Source: Closterium sp. Naga37s-1
Taxonomy: Eukaryota > Streptophyta > Zygnematophyceae > Desmidiales > Closteriaceae
Assembly: GCA_947471745.1 (NCBI GenBank)
Contig: CANJKZ010000064.1
Coordinates: 186,001 to 250,000, forward strand
Length of the DNA: 64,000 nt
Direction: 5' to 3'
A program made the position numbers and the translations under genes. The notes under the pieces are model-generated. The model was not told the origin of the DNA. It saw only the letters and a list, made by a program, of their open reading frames with translations, and ran no database searches. Positions 33,601-45,600 of this stretch are shown in pieces; within the stretch, counting starts at the first letter, position 1, and each line of letters opens with the position of its first letter.

Positions 33601-36600
33601 GGGCGCGCGCGTGGACCAGGGCGCGCGCGTGGACCAGGGCGCGCGCGTGGACCAGGGCGCGCGCGTGGACCAGGGCGCGCGCGTGGACCAGGGCGCGTGC
33701 GTGGACCAGGGCGCGCGCGTGGACCAAGGCGCACGCGTGGACCAAGGCGCGCCGCGTGGACCAAGGCGCGCGCGTGGACCAAGGCGCGCGCGTGGACCAA
33801 GGCGCGCGCGTGGACAAAGGCGCGCGCGTGGACCAAGGCGCGCGCGTGGAGCAGGGCGCGCGCGTGGACCAGGGCACGCGCGTGGAAAAGGGCGCGCGCG
33901 TGGACCAGGGCGCGCGCGTGGACCAGGGCGCGCGCGTGGACCAGGGCGCGCGCGTGGACCAGGGCGCGCGCGTGGACCAGGGCGCGCGCGTGGACCAGGG
34001 CGCGCGCGTGGACCAAGGCGCGCGCGTGGACCAAGGCGCGCGCGTGGACCAGGGCGCGCGCGTGGACCAGGGCGCGCGCGTGGACCAGGGCGCGCGCGTG
34101 GACCAGGGCGCGCGCGTGGACCAGGGCGCGCGCGTGGACCAGGGCGCGCGCGTGGACCAGGGCGCGCGCGTGGACCAGGGCGCGCGCGTGGACCAGGGCG
34201 CGCGCGTGGACCAGGGCGCGCGCGTGGACCAGGGCGCGCGCGTCGACTTGGGCGCGCGCGTCGACCAGCGCGGGCGCGTCGACCAGCGCAGGCGCGTGGA
34301 CCAAGGCGCGCGCGTGGACAAAGGGGCGCGCGTGGACCAAGGGGCGCGCGTGGACCAGGCGCGCGCGTGGACCAAGGCGCGCGCGTGGACCAAGGCGCGC
34401 GCGTGGACCAAGGCGCGCGCGTGGACCAAGGCGCGCGCGTGGACCAAGGCGCGCGCGTGGACCAAGGCGCGCGCGTGGACCAAGGCGCGCGCGTGGACCA
34501 GGGCGCGCGCGTGGACCAGGGCGCGCGCGTGGACCAAGGCGCGCGCGTGGACCAAGGCGCGCGCGTGGACCAAGGCACGCGCGTGGACCAAGGCGCGCGC
34601 GTGGACCAAGGCGCGCGCGTGGACCAGGGCGCGCGCGTGGACCAGGGCGCGCGCGTGGACCAGGGCGCGCGCGTGGACCAGGGCGCGCGCGTGGACCAGG
34701 GCGCGCGCGTGGACCAGGGCGCGCGCGTGGACCAGGGCGCGCGCGTGGACCAGGGCGCGCGCGTGGACCAGGGCGCGCGCGTGGTCCAGGGCGCGCGCGT
34801 CGACCAGGGCGCGCAGCGTCGACCAGGGCGCGCGCGTCGACCAGGGCGCGCGCGTCGACCAGGGCGCGCGCGTCGACCAGCGCGGGCGCGTGGACCAAGG
34901 CGCGCGCGGGGACCATGGCGCGCGCGGTGGACCAAGGCGCGCGCGTGGACCAAGGCGCGCGCGTGGACCAAGGCGCGCGCGTGGACCAAGGCGCGCGCGT
35001 GGACCAGGGCGCGCGCGTGGACCAGGGCGCGCGCGTGGACCAAGGCGCGCGCGGGACCAGGGCGCGCGCGCGGACCAAGGCGCGCGCGCGGACCAAGGCG
35101 CGCGCGCGGACCAAGGCGCGCGCGCGGACCAGGGCGCGCGCGCGGACCAGGGCGCGCGCGTCGACCAGGGCGCGCGCGTCGACCAAGGCGCGCGCGTGGA
35201 CCAGGGCGCGCGCGTGGACCAGGGCGCGCGCGTGGACCAGGGCGCGCGCGTGGACCAGGGCGCGCGCGTGGACCAGGGCGCGCGCGTGGACCAGGGCGCG
35301 CGCGTGGACCAGGGCGCGCGCAGTGGACAAGGGCGCGCGCGTGGACTAGGGCGACCAGGGCGCGCGCGTGGACCAGGGCGCGCGCGTGGACCAGGGCGCG
35401 CGCGTGGACCAGGGCGCGCGCGTGGACCAGGGCGCGCGCGTGGACCAGGGCGCGCGCGTGGACCAGGGCGCGCGCGTGGACCAGGGCGCGCGCGTGGACC
35501 AGGGCGCGCGCGTGGACCAGGGCGCGCGCGTGGACCAGGGCGCGCGCGTGGACCAGGGCGCGCGCGTGGACCAGGGCGCGCGCGTGGACCAGGGCGCGCG
35601 CGTGGACCAGGGCGCGCGCGTGGACCAGGGCGCGCGCGTGGACCAGGGCGCGCGCGTGGACCAGGGCGCGTGCGTGGACCAGGTGGACCAGGGCGCGCGC
35701 GTGGACCAGGGCGCGCGCGTGGACCAGGGCGCGCGCGTGGACCAGGGCGCGCGCGTGGACCAGGGCGCGCGCGTGGACCAGGGCGCGCGCGTGGACCAGG
35801 GCGCGCGCGTGGACCAGGGCGCGCGCGTGGACCAAGGCGCCGCGGGACCAGGGCGCGCGCGTGGACCAGGGCGCGCGCGTGGACCAGGGCGCGCGCGTGG
35901 ACCAGGGCGCGCGCGTGGACCAGGGCGCGCGCGTGGACCAGGGCACGCGCGTGGACCAGGGCGCGCGCGTGGACCAGGGCGCGCGCGTGGTCCAGGGCGC
36001 GCGCGTGGACCAGGGCGCGCGCGTCGACCAGGGCGCGCGCGTCGACCAGGGCGCGCGCGTCGACCAGGGCGCGCGCGTCGACCAGGGCGCGCGCGTGGAC
36101 CAGCGCGGGCGCGTGGACCAAGGCGCGCGCGGGGACCATGGCGCGCGCGTGGACCAAGGCGCGCGCGTGGACCAAGGCGCGCGCGTGGACCAAGGCGCGC
36201 GCGTGGACCAAGGCGCGCGCGTGGACCAGGGCGCGCGCGTGGACCAGGGCGCGCGCGTGGACCAGGGCGCGCGCGTGGACCAGGGCGCGCGCTTGGACCA
36301 GGGCGCGCGCGTGGACCAGGGCGCGCGCGTGGACCAAGGCGCGCGCGTGGACCAGGGCGCGCGCGTGGACCAGGGCGCGCGCGTGGACCAGGGCGCGCGC
36401 GTGGACCAGGGCGCGCGCGTGGACCAGGGCGCGCGCGTGGACCAGGGCGCGCGCGTGGACCAGGGCGCGCGCGTGGACCAGGGCGCGCGCGTGGTCCAGG
36501 GCGCGCGCGTGGACCAGGGCGCGCGCGTCGACCAGGGCGCGCGCGTCGACCAGGGCGCGCGCGTCGACCAGGGCGCGCGCGTCGACCAGGGCGCGCGCGT

Positions 36601-39600
36601 GGACCAGCGCGGGCGCGTGGACCAAGGCGCGCGCGGGGACCATGGCGCGCGCGTGGACCAAGGCGCGCGCGTGGACCAAGGCGCGCGCGTGGACCAAGGC
36701 GCGCGCGTGGACCAAGGCGCGCGCGTGGACCAGGGCGCGCGCGTGGACCAGGGCGCGCGCGTGGACCAGGGCGCGCGCGTGGACCAGGGCGCGCACGTGG
36801 ACCAGGGCGCGCGCGTGGAACAGGGCGCGCGCGTGGAACAGGGCGCGCGCGTGGACCAGGGCGCGCGCGTGGACCAAGGCGCGCGCGTGGACCAAGGCGC
36901 GCGCGTGGACCAAGGGGCGCGCGTGGACCAGGGCGCGCGCGTGGACCAAGGCGCGCGCGTGGACCAAGGCGCGCGCGTGGACAAAGGGGCGCGCGTGGAC
37001 CAAGGGGCGCGCGTGGACCAAGGCGCGCGCGTGGACCAAGGCGCGCGCGTGGACCAAGGCGCGCGCGTGGACCAAGGCGCGCGCGTGGACCAAGGCGCGC
37101 GCGTGGACAAAGGCGCGCGCGTGGACCAAGGCGCGCGCGTGGACCAAGGCGCGCGCGTGGACAAAGGGGCGCGCGTGGACCAAGGGGCGCGCGTGGACCA
37201 AGGCGCGCGCGTGGACCAAGGCGCGCGCGTGGACCAAGGCGCGCGCGTGGACCAAGGCGCGCGCGTGGACCAAGGCGCGCGCGTGGACCAAGGCGCGCGC
37301 GTGGACCAAGGCGCGCGCGTGGACCAAGGCGCGCGCGTGGACAAAGGCGCGCGCGTGGACCAAGGCGCGCGCGTGGAGCAGGGCGCGCGCGTGGACCAGG
37401 GCACGCGCGTGGAAAAGGGCGCGCGCGTGGACCAGGGCGCGCGCGTGGACCAGGGCGCGCGCGTGGACCAGGGCGCGCGCGTGGACCAGGGCGCGCGCGT
37501 GGACCAGGGCGCGCGCGTGGACCAGGGCGCGCGCGTGGACCAGGGCGCGCGCGTGGACCAAGGCGCGCGCGTGGACTAGGGCGCGCGCGTGGACCAGGGC
37601 GCGCGCGTGGACCAGGGCGCGCGCGTGGACCAGGGCGCGCGCGTGGACCAGGGCGCGCGCGTGGACCAGGGCGCGCGCGTGGACCAGGGCGCGCGCGTGG
37701 ACCAGGGCGCGCGCGTGGACCAGGGCGCGCGCGTGGACCAGGGCGCGCGCGTGGACCAGGGCGCGCGCGTCGACTTGGGCGCGCGCGTCGACCAGCGCGG
37801 GCGCGTCGACCAGCGCAGGCGCGTGGACCAAGGCGCGCGCGTGGACAAAGGGGCGCGCGTGGACCAAGGGGCGCGCGTGGACCAAGGCGCGCGCGTGGAC
37901 CAAGGCGCGCGCGTGGACCAAGGCGCGCGCGTGGACCAAGGCGCGCGCGTGGACCAAGGCGCGCGCGTGGACCAAGGCGCGCGCGTGGACCAAGGCGCGC
38001 GCGTGGACCAAGGCGCGCGCGTGGACCAAGGCGCGCGCGTGGACCAAGGCGCGCGCGTGGACCAGGGCGCGCGCGTGGACCAGGGCGCGCGCGTGGACCA
38101 AGGCGCGCGCGTGGACCAAGGCGCGCGCGTGGACCAAGGCGCGCGCGTGGACCAAGGCGCGCGCGTGGACCAAGGCGCGCGCGTGGACCAGGGCGCGCGC
38201 GTGGACCAGGGCGCGCGCGTGGACCAGGGCGCGCGCGTGGACCAGGGCGCGCGCGTGGACCAGGGCGCGCGCGTGGACCAGGGCGCGCGCGTGGACCAGG
38301 GCGCGCGCGTGGACCAGGGCGCGCGCGTGGACCAGGGCGCGCGCGTGGACCAGGGCGCGCGCGTGGTCCAGGGCGCGCGCGTGGACCAGGGCGCGCGCGT
38401 GGACCAGGGCGCGCGCGTCGACCAGGGCGCGCGCGTCGACCAGGGCGCGCGCGTCGACCAGCGCGGGCGCGTGGACCAGGCGCGCGCGGGGACCATGGCG
38501 CGCGCGTGGACCAAGGCGCGCGCGTGGACCAAGGCGCGCGCGTGGACCAAGGCGCGCGCGTGGACCAAGGCGCGCGCGTGGACCAGGGCGCGCGCGTGGA
38601 CCAGGGCGCGCGCGTGGACCAGGGCGCGCGCGTGGACCAGGGCGCGCGCGTGGACCAGGGCGCGCGCGTGGACCAGGGCGCGCGCAGTGGACCAAGGCGC
38701 GCGCGGGACCAGGGCGCGCGCGCGGACCAAGGCGCGCGCAGCGGGACCAAGGCGCGCGCGCGGACCAAGGCGCGCGCGCGGACCAGGGCGCGCGCGCGGA
38801 CCAGGGCGCGCGCGTCGACCAAGGCGCGCGCGTGGACCAAGGCGCGCGCGTGGACCAGGGCGCGCGCGTGGACCAGGGCGCGCGCGTGGACCAGGGCGCG
38901 CGCGTGGACCAGGGCGCGCGCGTGGACAAGGGCGCGCGCGTGGACCAGGGCGCGCGCGTGGACCAGGGCGCGCGCGTGGACCAGGGCGCGCGCGTGGACC
39001 AGGGCGCGCGCGTGGACCAGGGCGCGCGCGTGGACCAGGGCGCGCGCGTGGACCAGGGCGCGCGCGTGGACCAGGGCGCGCGCGTGGACCAGGGCGCGCG
39101 CGTGGACCAGGGCGCGCGCGTGGACCAGGGCGCGCGCGTGGACCAGGGCGCGCGCGCGTGGACCAGGGCGCGCGCGTGGACCAGGGCGCGCGCGTGGACC
39201 AGGGCGCGCGCGTGGACCAGGGCGCGCGCGTGGACCAGGGCGCGCGCGTGGACCAGGGCGCGCGCGTGGACCAAGGCGCGCGCGGGACCAGGGCGCGCGC
39301 GCGGACCAAGGCGCGCGCGCGGACCAAGGCGCGCGCGCGGACCAGGGCGCGCGCGCGGACCAGGGCGCGCGCGCGGACCAGGGCGCGCGCGTCGACCAAG
39401 GCGCGCGCGTCGACCAAGGCGCGCGCGTGGACCAGGGCGCGCGCGTGGACCAGGGCGCGCGCGTGGACCAGGGCGCGCGCGTGGACCAGGGCGCGCGCGT
39501 GGACCAGGGCGCGCGCGTGGACCAGGGCGCGCGCGTGGACCAGGGCGCGCGCGTGGACCAGGGCGCGCGCGTGGACAAGGGCGCGCGCGTGGACCAGGGC

Positions 39601-42600
39601 GCGCGCGTGGACCAGGGCGCGCGCGTGGACCAGGGCGCGCGCGTGGACCAGGGCGCGCGCGTGGACCAGGGCGCGCGCGTGGACCAGGGCGCGCGCGTGG
39701 ACCAGGGCGCGCGCGTGGACCAAGGCGCGCGCGTGGATCAAGGCGCGCGCGTGGACCAGGGCGCGCGCGTGGACCAGGGCGCGCGCGTGGACCAGGGCGC
39801 GCGCGTGGACCAGGGCGCGCGCGTGGACCAGGGCGCGCACGTGGACCAGGGCGCGCGCGTGGAACAGGGCGCGCGCGTGGAACAGGGCGCGCGCGTGGAC
39901 CAGGGCGCGCGCGTGGACCAGGGCGCGCGCGTGGACCAGGGCGCGCGCGTGGACCAGGGCGCGCGCGTGGACCAGGGCGCGCGCGTGGACCAGGGCGCGC
40001 GCGTGGACCAGGGCGCGCGCGTGGACCAAGGCGCGCGCGTGGATCAAGGCGCGCGCGTGGACCAGGGCGCGCGCGTGGACCAGGGCGCGCGCGTGGACCA
40101 GGGCGCGCGCGTGGACCAGGGCGCGCGCGTGGACCAGGGCGCGCGCGTGGAACAGGGCGCGCGCGTGGACCAGGGCGCGCGCGTGGACCAGGGCGCGCGA
40201 GTGGACCAGGGCGCGCGCGTGGACCAGGGCGCGCGCGTGGACCAGGGCGCGCGCGTGGACCAAGGCGCGCGCGTGGACCAAGGCGCGCGCGTGGACAAAG
40301 GGGCGCGCGTGGACCAAGGGGCGCGCGTGGACCAAGGCGCGCGCGTGGACCAGGGCGCGCGCGTGGACCAGGGCGCGCGCGTGGACCAGGGCGCGCGCGT
40401 GGACCAAGGCACGCGCGTGGACCAAGGCGCGCGCGTGGACCAAGGCGCGCGCGTGGACCAAGGCGCGCGCGTGGACCAAGGCGCGCGCGTGGACCAAGGC
40501 GCGCGCGTGGACCAAGGCGCGCGCGTGGACCAAGGCGCGCGCGTGGACCAGGGCGCGCGCGTGGACCAGGGCGCGCGCGTGGACCAGGGCGCGCGCGTGG
40601 ACCAGGGCGCGCGCGTGGACCAGGGCGCGCGCGTGGACCAGGGCGCGCGCGTGGACCAGGGCGCGCGCGTGGACCAGGGCGCGCGCGTGGACCAGGGCGC
40701 GCGCGTGGACCAGGGCGCGCGCGTGGACCAGGGCGCGCGCGTGGAACAGGGCGCGCGCGTGGAACAGGGCGCGCGCGTGGACCAGGGCGCGCGCGTGGAC
40801 CAAGGCGCGCGCGTGGACCAAGGCGCGCGCGTGGACCAAGGGGCGCGCGTGGACCAGGGCGCGCGCGTGGACCAAGGCGCGCGCGTGGACCAAGGCGCGC
40901 GCGTGGACAAAGGGGCGCGCGTGGACCAAGGGGCGCGCGTGGACCAAGGCGCGCGCGTGGACCAAGGCGCGCGCGTGGACCAAGGCGCGCGCGTGGACCA
41001 AGGCGCGCGCGTGGACCAAGGCGCGCGCGTGGACCAAGGCGCGCGCGTGGACCAAGGCGCGCGCGTGGACAAAGGCGCGCGCGTGGACCAAGGCGCGCGC
41101 GTGGAGCAGGGCGCGCGCGTGGACCAGGGCACGCGCGTGGAAAAGGGCGCGCGCGTGGACCAGGGCGCGCGCGTGGACCAGGGCGCGCGCGTGGACCAGG
41201 GCGCGCGCGTGGACCAGGGCGCGCGCGTGGACCAGGGCGCGCGCGTGGACCAGGGCGCGCGCGTGGACCAAGGCGCGCGCGTGGACCAAGGCGCGCGCGT
41301 GGACCAGGGCGCGCGCGTGGACCAGGGCGCGCGCGTGGACCAGGGCGCGCGCGTGGACCAGGGCGCGCGCGTGGACCAGGGCGCGCGCGTGGACCAGGGC
41401 GCGCGCGTGGACCAGGGCGCGCGCGTGGACCAGGGCGCGCGCGTGGACCAGGGCGCGCGCGTGGACCAGGGCGCGCGCGTCGACTTGGGCGCGCGCGTCG
41501 ACCAGCGCGGGCGCGTCGACCAGCGCAGGCGCGTGGACCAAGGCGCGCGCGTGGACAAAGGGGCGCGCGTGGACCAAGGGGCGCGCGTGGACCAAGGCGC
41601 GCGCGTGGACCAAGGCGCGCGCGTGGACCAAGGCGCGCGCGTGGACCAAGGCGCGCGCGTGGACCAAGGCGCGCGCGTGGACCAAGGCGCGCGCGTGGAC
41701 CAAGGCGCGCGCGTGGACCAAGGCGCGCGCGTGGACCAAGGCGCGCGCGTGGACCAAGGCGCGCGCGTGGACCAGGGCGCGCGCGTGGACCAGGGCGCGC
41801 GCGTGGACCAGGGCGCGCGCGTGGACCAAGGCGCGCGCGTGGACCAAGGCACGCGCGTGGACCAAGGCGCGCGCGTGGACCAAGGCGCGCGCGTGGACCA
41901 GGGCGCGCGCGTGGACCAGGGCGCGCGCGTGGACCAGGGCGCGCGCGTGGACCAGGGCGCGCGCGTGGACCAGGGCGCGCGCGTGGACCAGGGCGCGCGC
42001 GTGGACCAGGGCGCGCGCGTGGACCAGGGCGCGCGCGTGGACCAGGGCGCGCGCGTGGTCCAGGGCGCGCGCGTGGACCAGGGCGCGCGCGTCGACCAGG
42101 GCGCGCGCGTCGACCAGGGCGGGCGCGTCGACCAGGGCGCGCGCGTCGACCAGCGCGGGCGCGTGGACCAAGGCGCGCGCGGGGACCATGGCGCGCGCGT
42201 GGACCAAGGCGCGCGCGTGGACCAAGGCGCGCGCGTGGACCAAGGCGCGCGCGTGGACCAAGGCGCGCGCGTGGACCAGGGCGCGCGCGTGGACCAGGGC
42301 GCGCGCGTGGACCAGGGCGCGCGCGTGGACCAGGGCGCGCGCGTGGACCAGGGCGCGCGCGTGGACCAGGGCGCGCGCGTGGACCAGGGCGCGCGCGTGG
42401 ACCAGGGGCGCGCGCGGGACCAAGGGCGCGCGCGCGGACCAAGGCACGCGCGTGGACCAAGGCAGCGCGCGTGGACCAAGGCGCGCGCGTGGACCAAGGC
42501 GCGCGCGTGGACCAGGGCGCGCGCGTGGACCAGGGCGCGCGCGTGGACCAGGGCGCGCGCGTGGACCAGGGCGCGCGCGTGGACCAGGGCGCGCGCGTGG

Positions 42601-45600
42601 ACCAGGGCGCGCGCGTGGACCAGGGCGCGCGCGTGGACCAGGGCGCGCGCGTGGACCAGGGCGCGCGCGTGGTCCAGGGCGCGCGCGTGGACCAGGGCGC
42701 GCGCGTCGACCAGGGCGCGCGCGTCGACCAGGGCGCGCGCGTCGACCAGGGCGCGCGCGTCGACCAGCGCGGGCGCGTGGACCAAGGCGCGCGCGGGGAC
42801 CATGGCGCGCGCGTGGACCAAGGCGCGCGCGTGGACCAAGGCGCGCGCGTGGACCAAGGCGCGCGCGTGGACCAAGGCGCGCGCGTGGACCAAGGCGCGC
42901 GCGTGGACCAGGGCGCGCGCGTGGACCAGGGCGCGCGCGTGGACCAGGGCGCGCGCGTGGACCAGGGCGCGCGCGTGGACCAGGGCGCGCGCGTGGACCA
43001 GGGCGCGCGCGTGGACCAGGGCGCGCGCGTGGACCAGGGCGCGCGCGGGACCAGGGCGCGCGCGCGGACCAGGGCGCGCGCGCGGACCAAGGCGCGCGCG
43101 CGGACCAAGGCGCGCGCGCGGACCAGGGCGCGCGCGCGGACCAGGGCGCGCGCGTCGACCAAGGCGCGCGCGTCGACCAAGGCGCGCGCGTGGACCAGGG
43201 CGCGCGCGTGGACCAGGGCGCGCGCGTGGACCAGGGCGCGCGCGTGGACCAGGGCGCGCGCGTGGACCAGGGCGCGCGCGTGGACAAGGGCGCGCGCGTG
43301 GACTAGGGCGCGCGCGTGGACCAGGGCGCGCGCGTGGACCAGGGCGCGCGCGTGGACCAGGGCGCGCGCGTGGACCAGGGCGCGCGCGTGGACCAGGGCG
43401 CGCGCGTGGACCAGGGCGCGCGCGTGGACCAGGGCGCGCGCGTGGACCAGGGCGCGCGCGTGGACCAGGGCGCGCGCGTGGACCAGGGCGCGCGCGTGGA
43501 CCAGGGCGCGCGCGTGGACCAGGGCGCGCGCGTGGACCAGGGCGCGCGCGTGGACCAGGGCGCGCGCGTGGACCAGGGCGCGCGCGTGGACCAGGGCGCG
43601 CGCGTGGACCAGGGCGCGTGCGTGGACCAGGGCGCGCGCGTGGACCAGGGCGCGCGCGTGGACCAGGGCGCGCGCGTGGACCAGGGCGCGCGCGTGGACC
43701 AGGGCGCGCGCGTGGACCAGGGCGCGCGCGTGGACCAGGGCGCGCGCGTGGACCAGGGCGCGCGCGTGGACCAGGGCGCGCGCGTGGACCAGGGCGCGCG
43801 CGTGGACCAGGGCGCGCGCGTGGACCAAGGCGCGCGCGTGGACCAAGGGGCGCGCGTGGACCAAGGGGCGCGCGTGGACCAAGGCGCGCGCGTGGACCAA
43901 GGCGCGCGCGTGGACCAAGGCGCGCGCGTGGGACCAAGGCGCGCGCGGGGACCAAGGCGCGCGCGTGGACCAAGGCGCGCGCGTGGACCAAGGCGCGCGC
44001 GTGGACCAAGGCGCGCGCGTGGACCAAGGCGCGCGCGTGGACCAGGGCGCGCGCGGGACCAGGGCGCGCGCGCGGACCAGGGCGCGCGCGCGGACCAAGG
44101 CGCGCGCGCGGACCAGGCGCGCGCGCGGACCAAGGGCGCGCGCGCGGACCAGGGCGCGCGCGCGGACCAGGGCGCGCGCGTCGACCAAGGCGCGCGCGTC
44201 GACCAAGGCGCGCGCGTGGACCAGGGCGCGCGCGTGACCAGGGCGCGCGCGTGGACCAGGGCGCGCGCGTGGACCAGGGCGCGCGCGTGGACCAGGGGCG
44301 CGCGCGTGGACCAGGGCGCGCGCGTGGACCAGGGCGCGCGCGTGGACCAGGGCGCGCGCGTGGACCAGGGCGCGCGCGTGGACCAGGGCGCGCGCGTGGA
44401 CCAGGGCGCGCGCGTGGACCAGGGCGCGCGCGTGGACCAGGGCGCGCGCGTGGACCAGGGCGCGCGCGTGGACCAGGGCGCGCGCGTGGACCAGGGCGCG
44501 CGCGTGGACCAGGGCGCGCGCGTGGACCAGGGCGCGCGCGTGGACCAGGGCGCGCGCGTGGACCAGGGCGCGCGCGTGGACCAGGGCGCGCGCGTGGACC
44601 AGGGCGCGCGCGTGGACCAGGGCGCGCGCGTGGACCAGGGCGCGCGCGTGGACCAGGGCGCGCGCGTGGACCAGGGCGCGCGCGTGGACCAGGGCGCGCG
44701 CGTGGACCAGGGCGCGCGCGTGGACCAGGGCGCGCGCGTGGACCAGGGCGCGCGCGTGGACCAGGGCGCGCGCGTGGACCAGGGCGCGCGCGTGGACCAG
44801 GGCGCGCGCGTGGACCAGGGCGCGCGCGTGGACCAGGGCGCGCGCGTGGACCAGGGCGCGCGCGTGGACCAGGGCGCGCGCGTGGACCAGGGCGCGCGCG
44901 TGGACCAGGGCGCGCGCGTGGACCAAGGCGCGCGCGTGGACCAAGGCGCGCGCGTGGACCAAGGGGCGCGCGTGGACCAAGGGGCGCGCGTGGACCAAGG
45001 CGCGCGCGTGGACCAAGGCGCGCGCGTGGACCAAGGCGCGCGCGTGGACCAAGGCGCGCGCGTGGACCAAGGCGCGCGCGTGGACCAAGGCGCGCGCGTG
45101 GACCAAGGCGCGCGCGTGGACCAAGGCGCGCGCGTGGACCAAGGCGCGCGCGTGGACCAAGGCGCGCGCGTGGACCAGGGCGCGCGCGTGGACCAGGGCG
45201 CGCGCGTGGACCAAGGCGCGCGCGTGGACCAGGGCGCGCGCGTCGACCAAGGCGCGCGCGTCGACCAAGGCGCGCGCGTGGACCAAGGCGCGCGCGTGGA
45301 CCAGGGCGCGCGCGTGGACCAGGGCGCGCACGTGGACCAGGGCGCGCGCGTGGAACAGGGCGCGCGCGTGGAACAGGGCGCGCGCGTGGACCAGGGCGCG
45401 CGCGTGGACCAGGGCGCGCGCGTGGACCAGGGCGCGCGCGTGGACCAGGGCGCGCGCGTGGACCAGGGCGCGCGCGTGGACCAGGGCGCGCGCGTGGACC
45501 AGGGCGCGCGCGTGGACCAGGGCGCGCGCGTGGACCAGGGCACGCGCGTGGACCAGGGCGCGCGCGTGGACCAGGGCGCGCGCGTGGACCAGGGCGCGCG

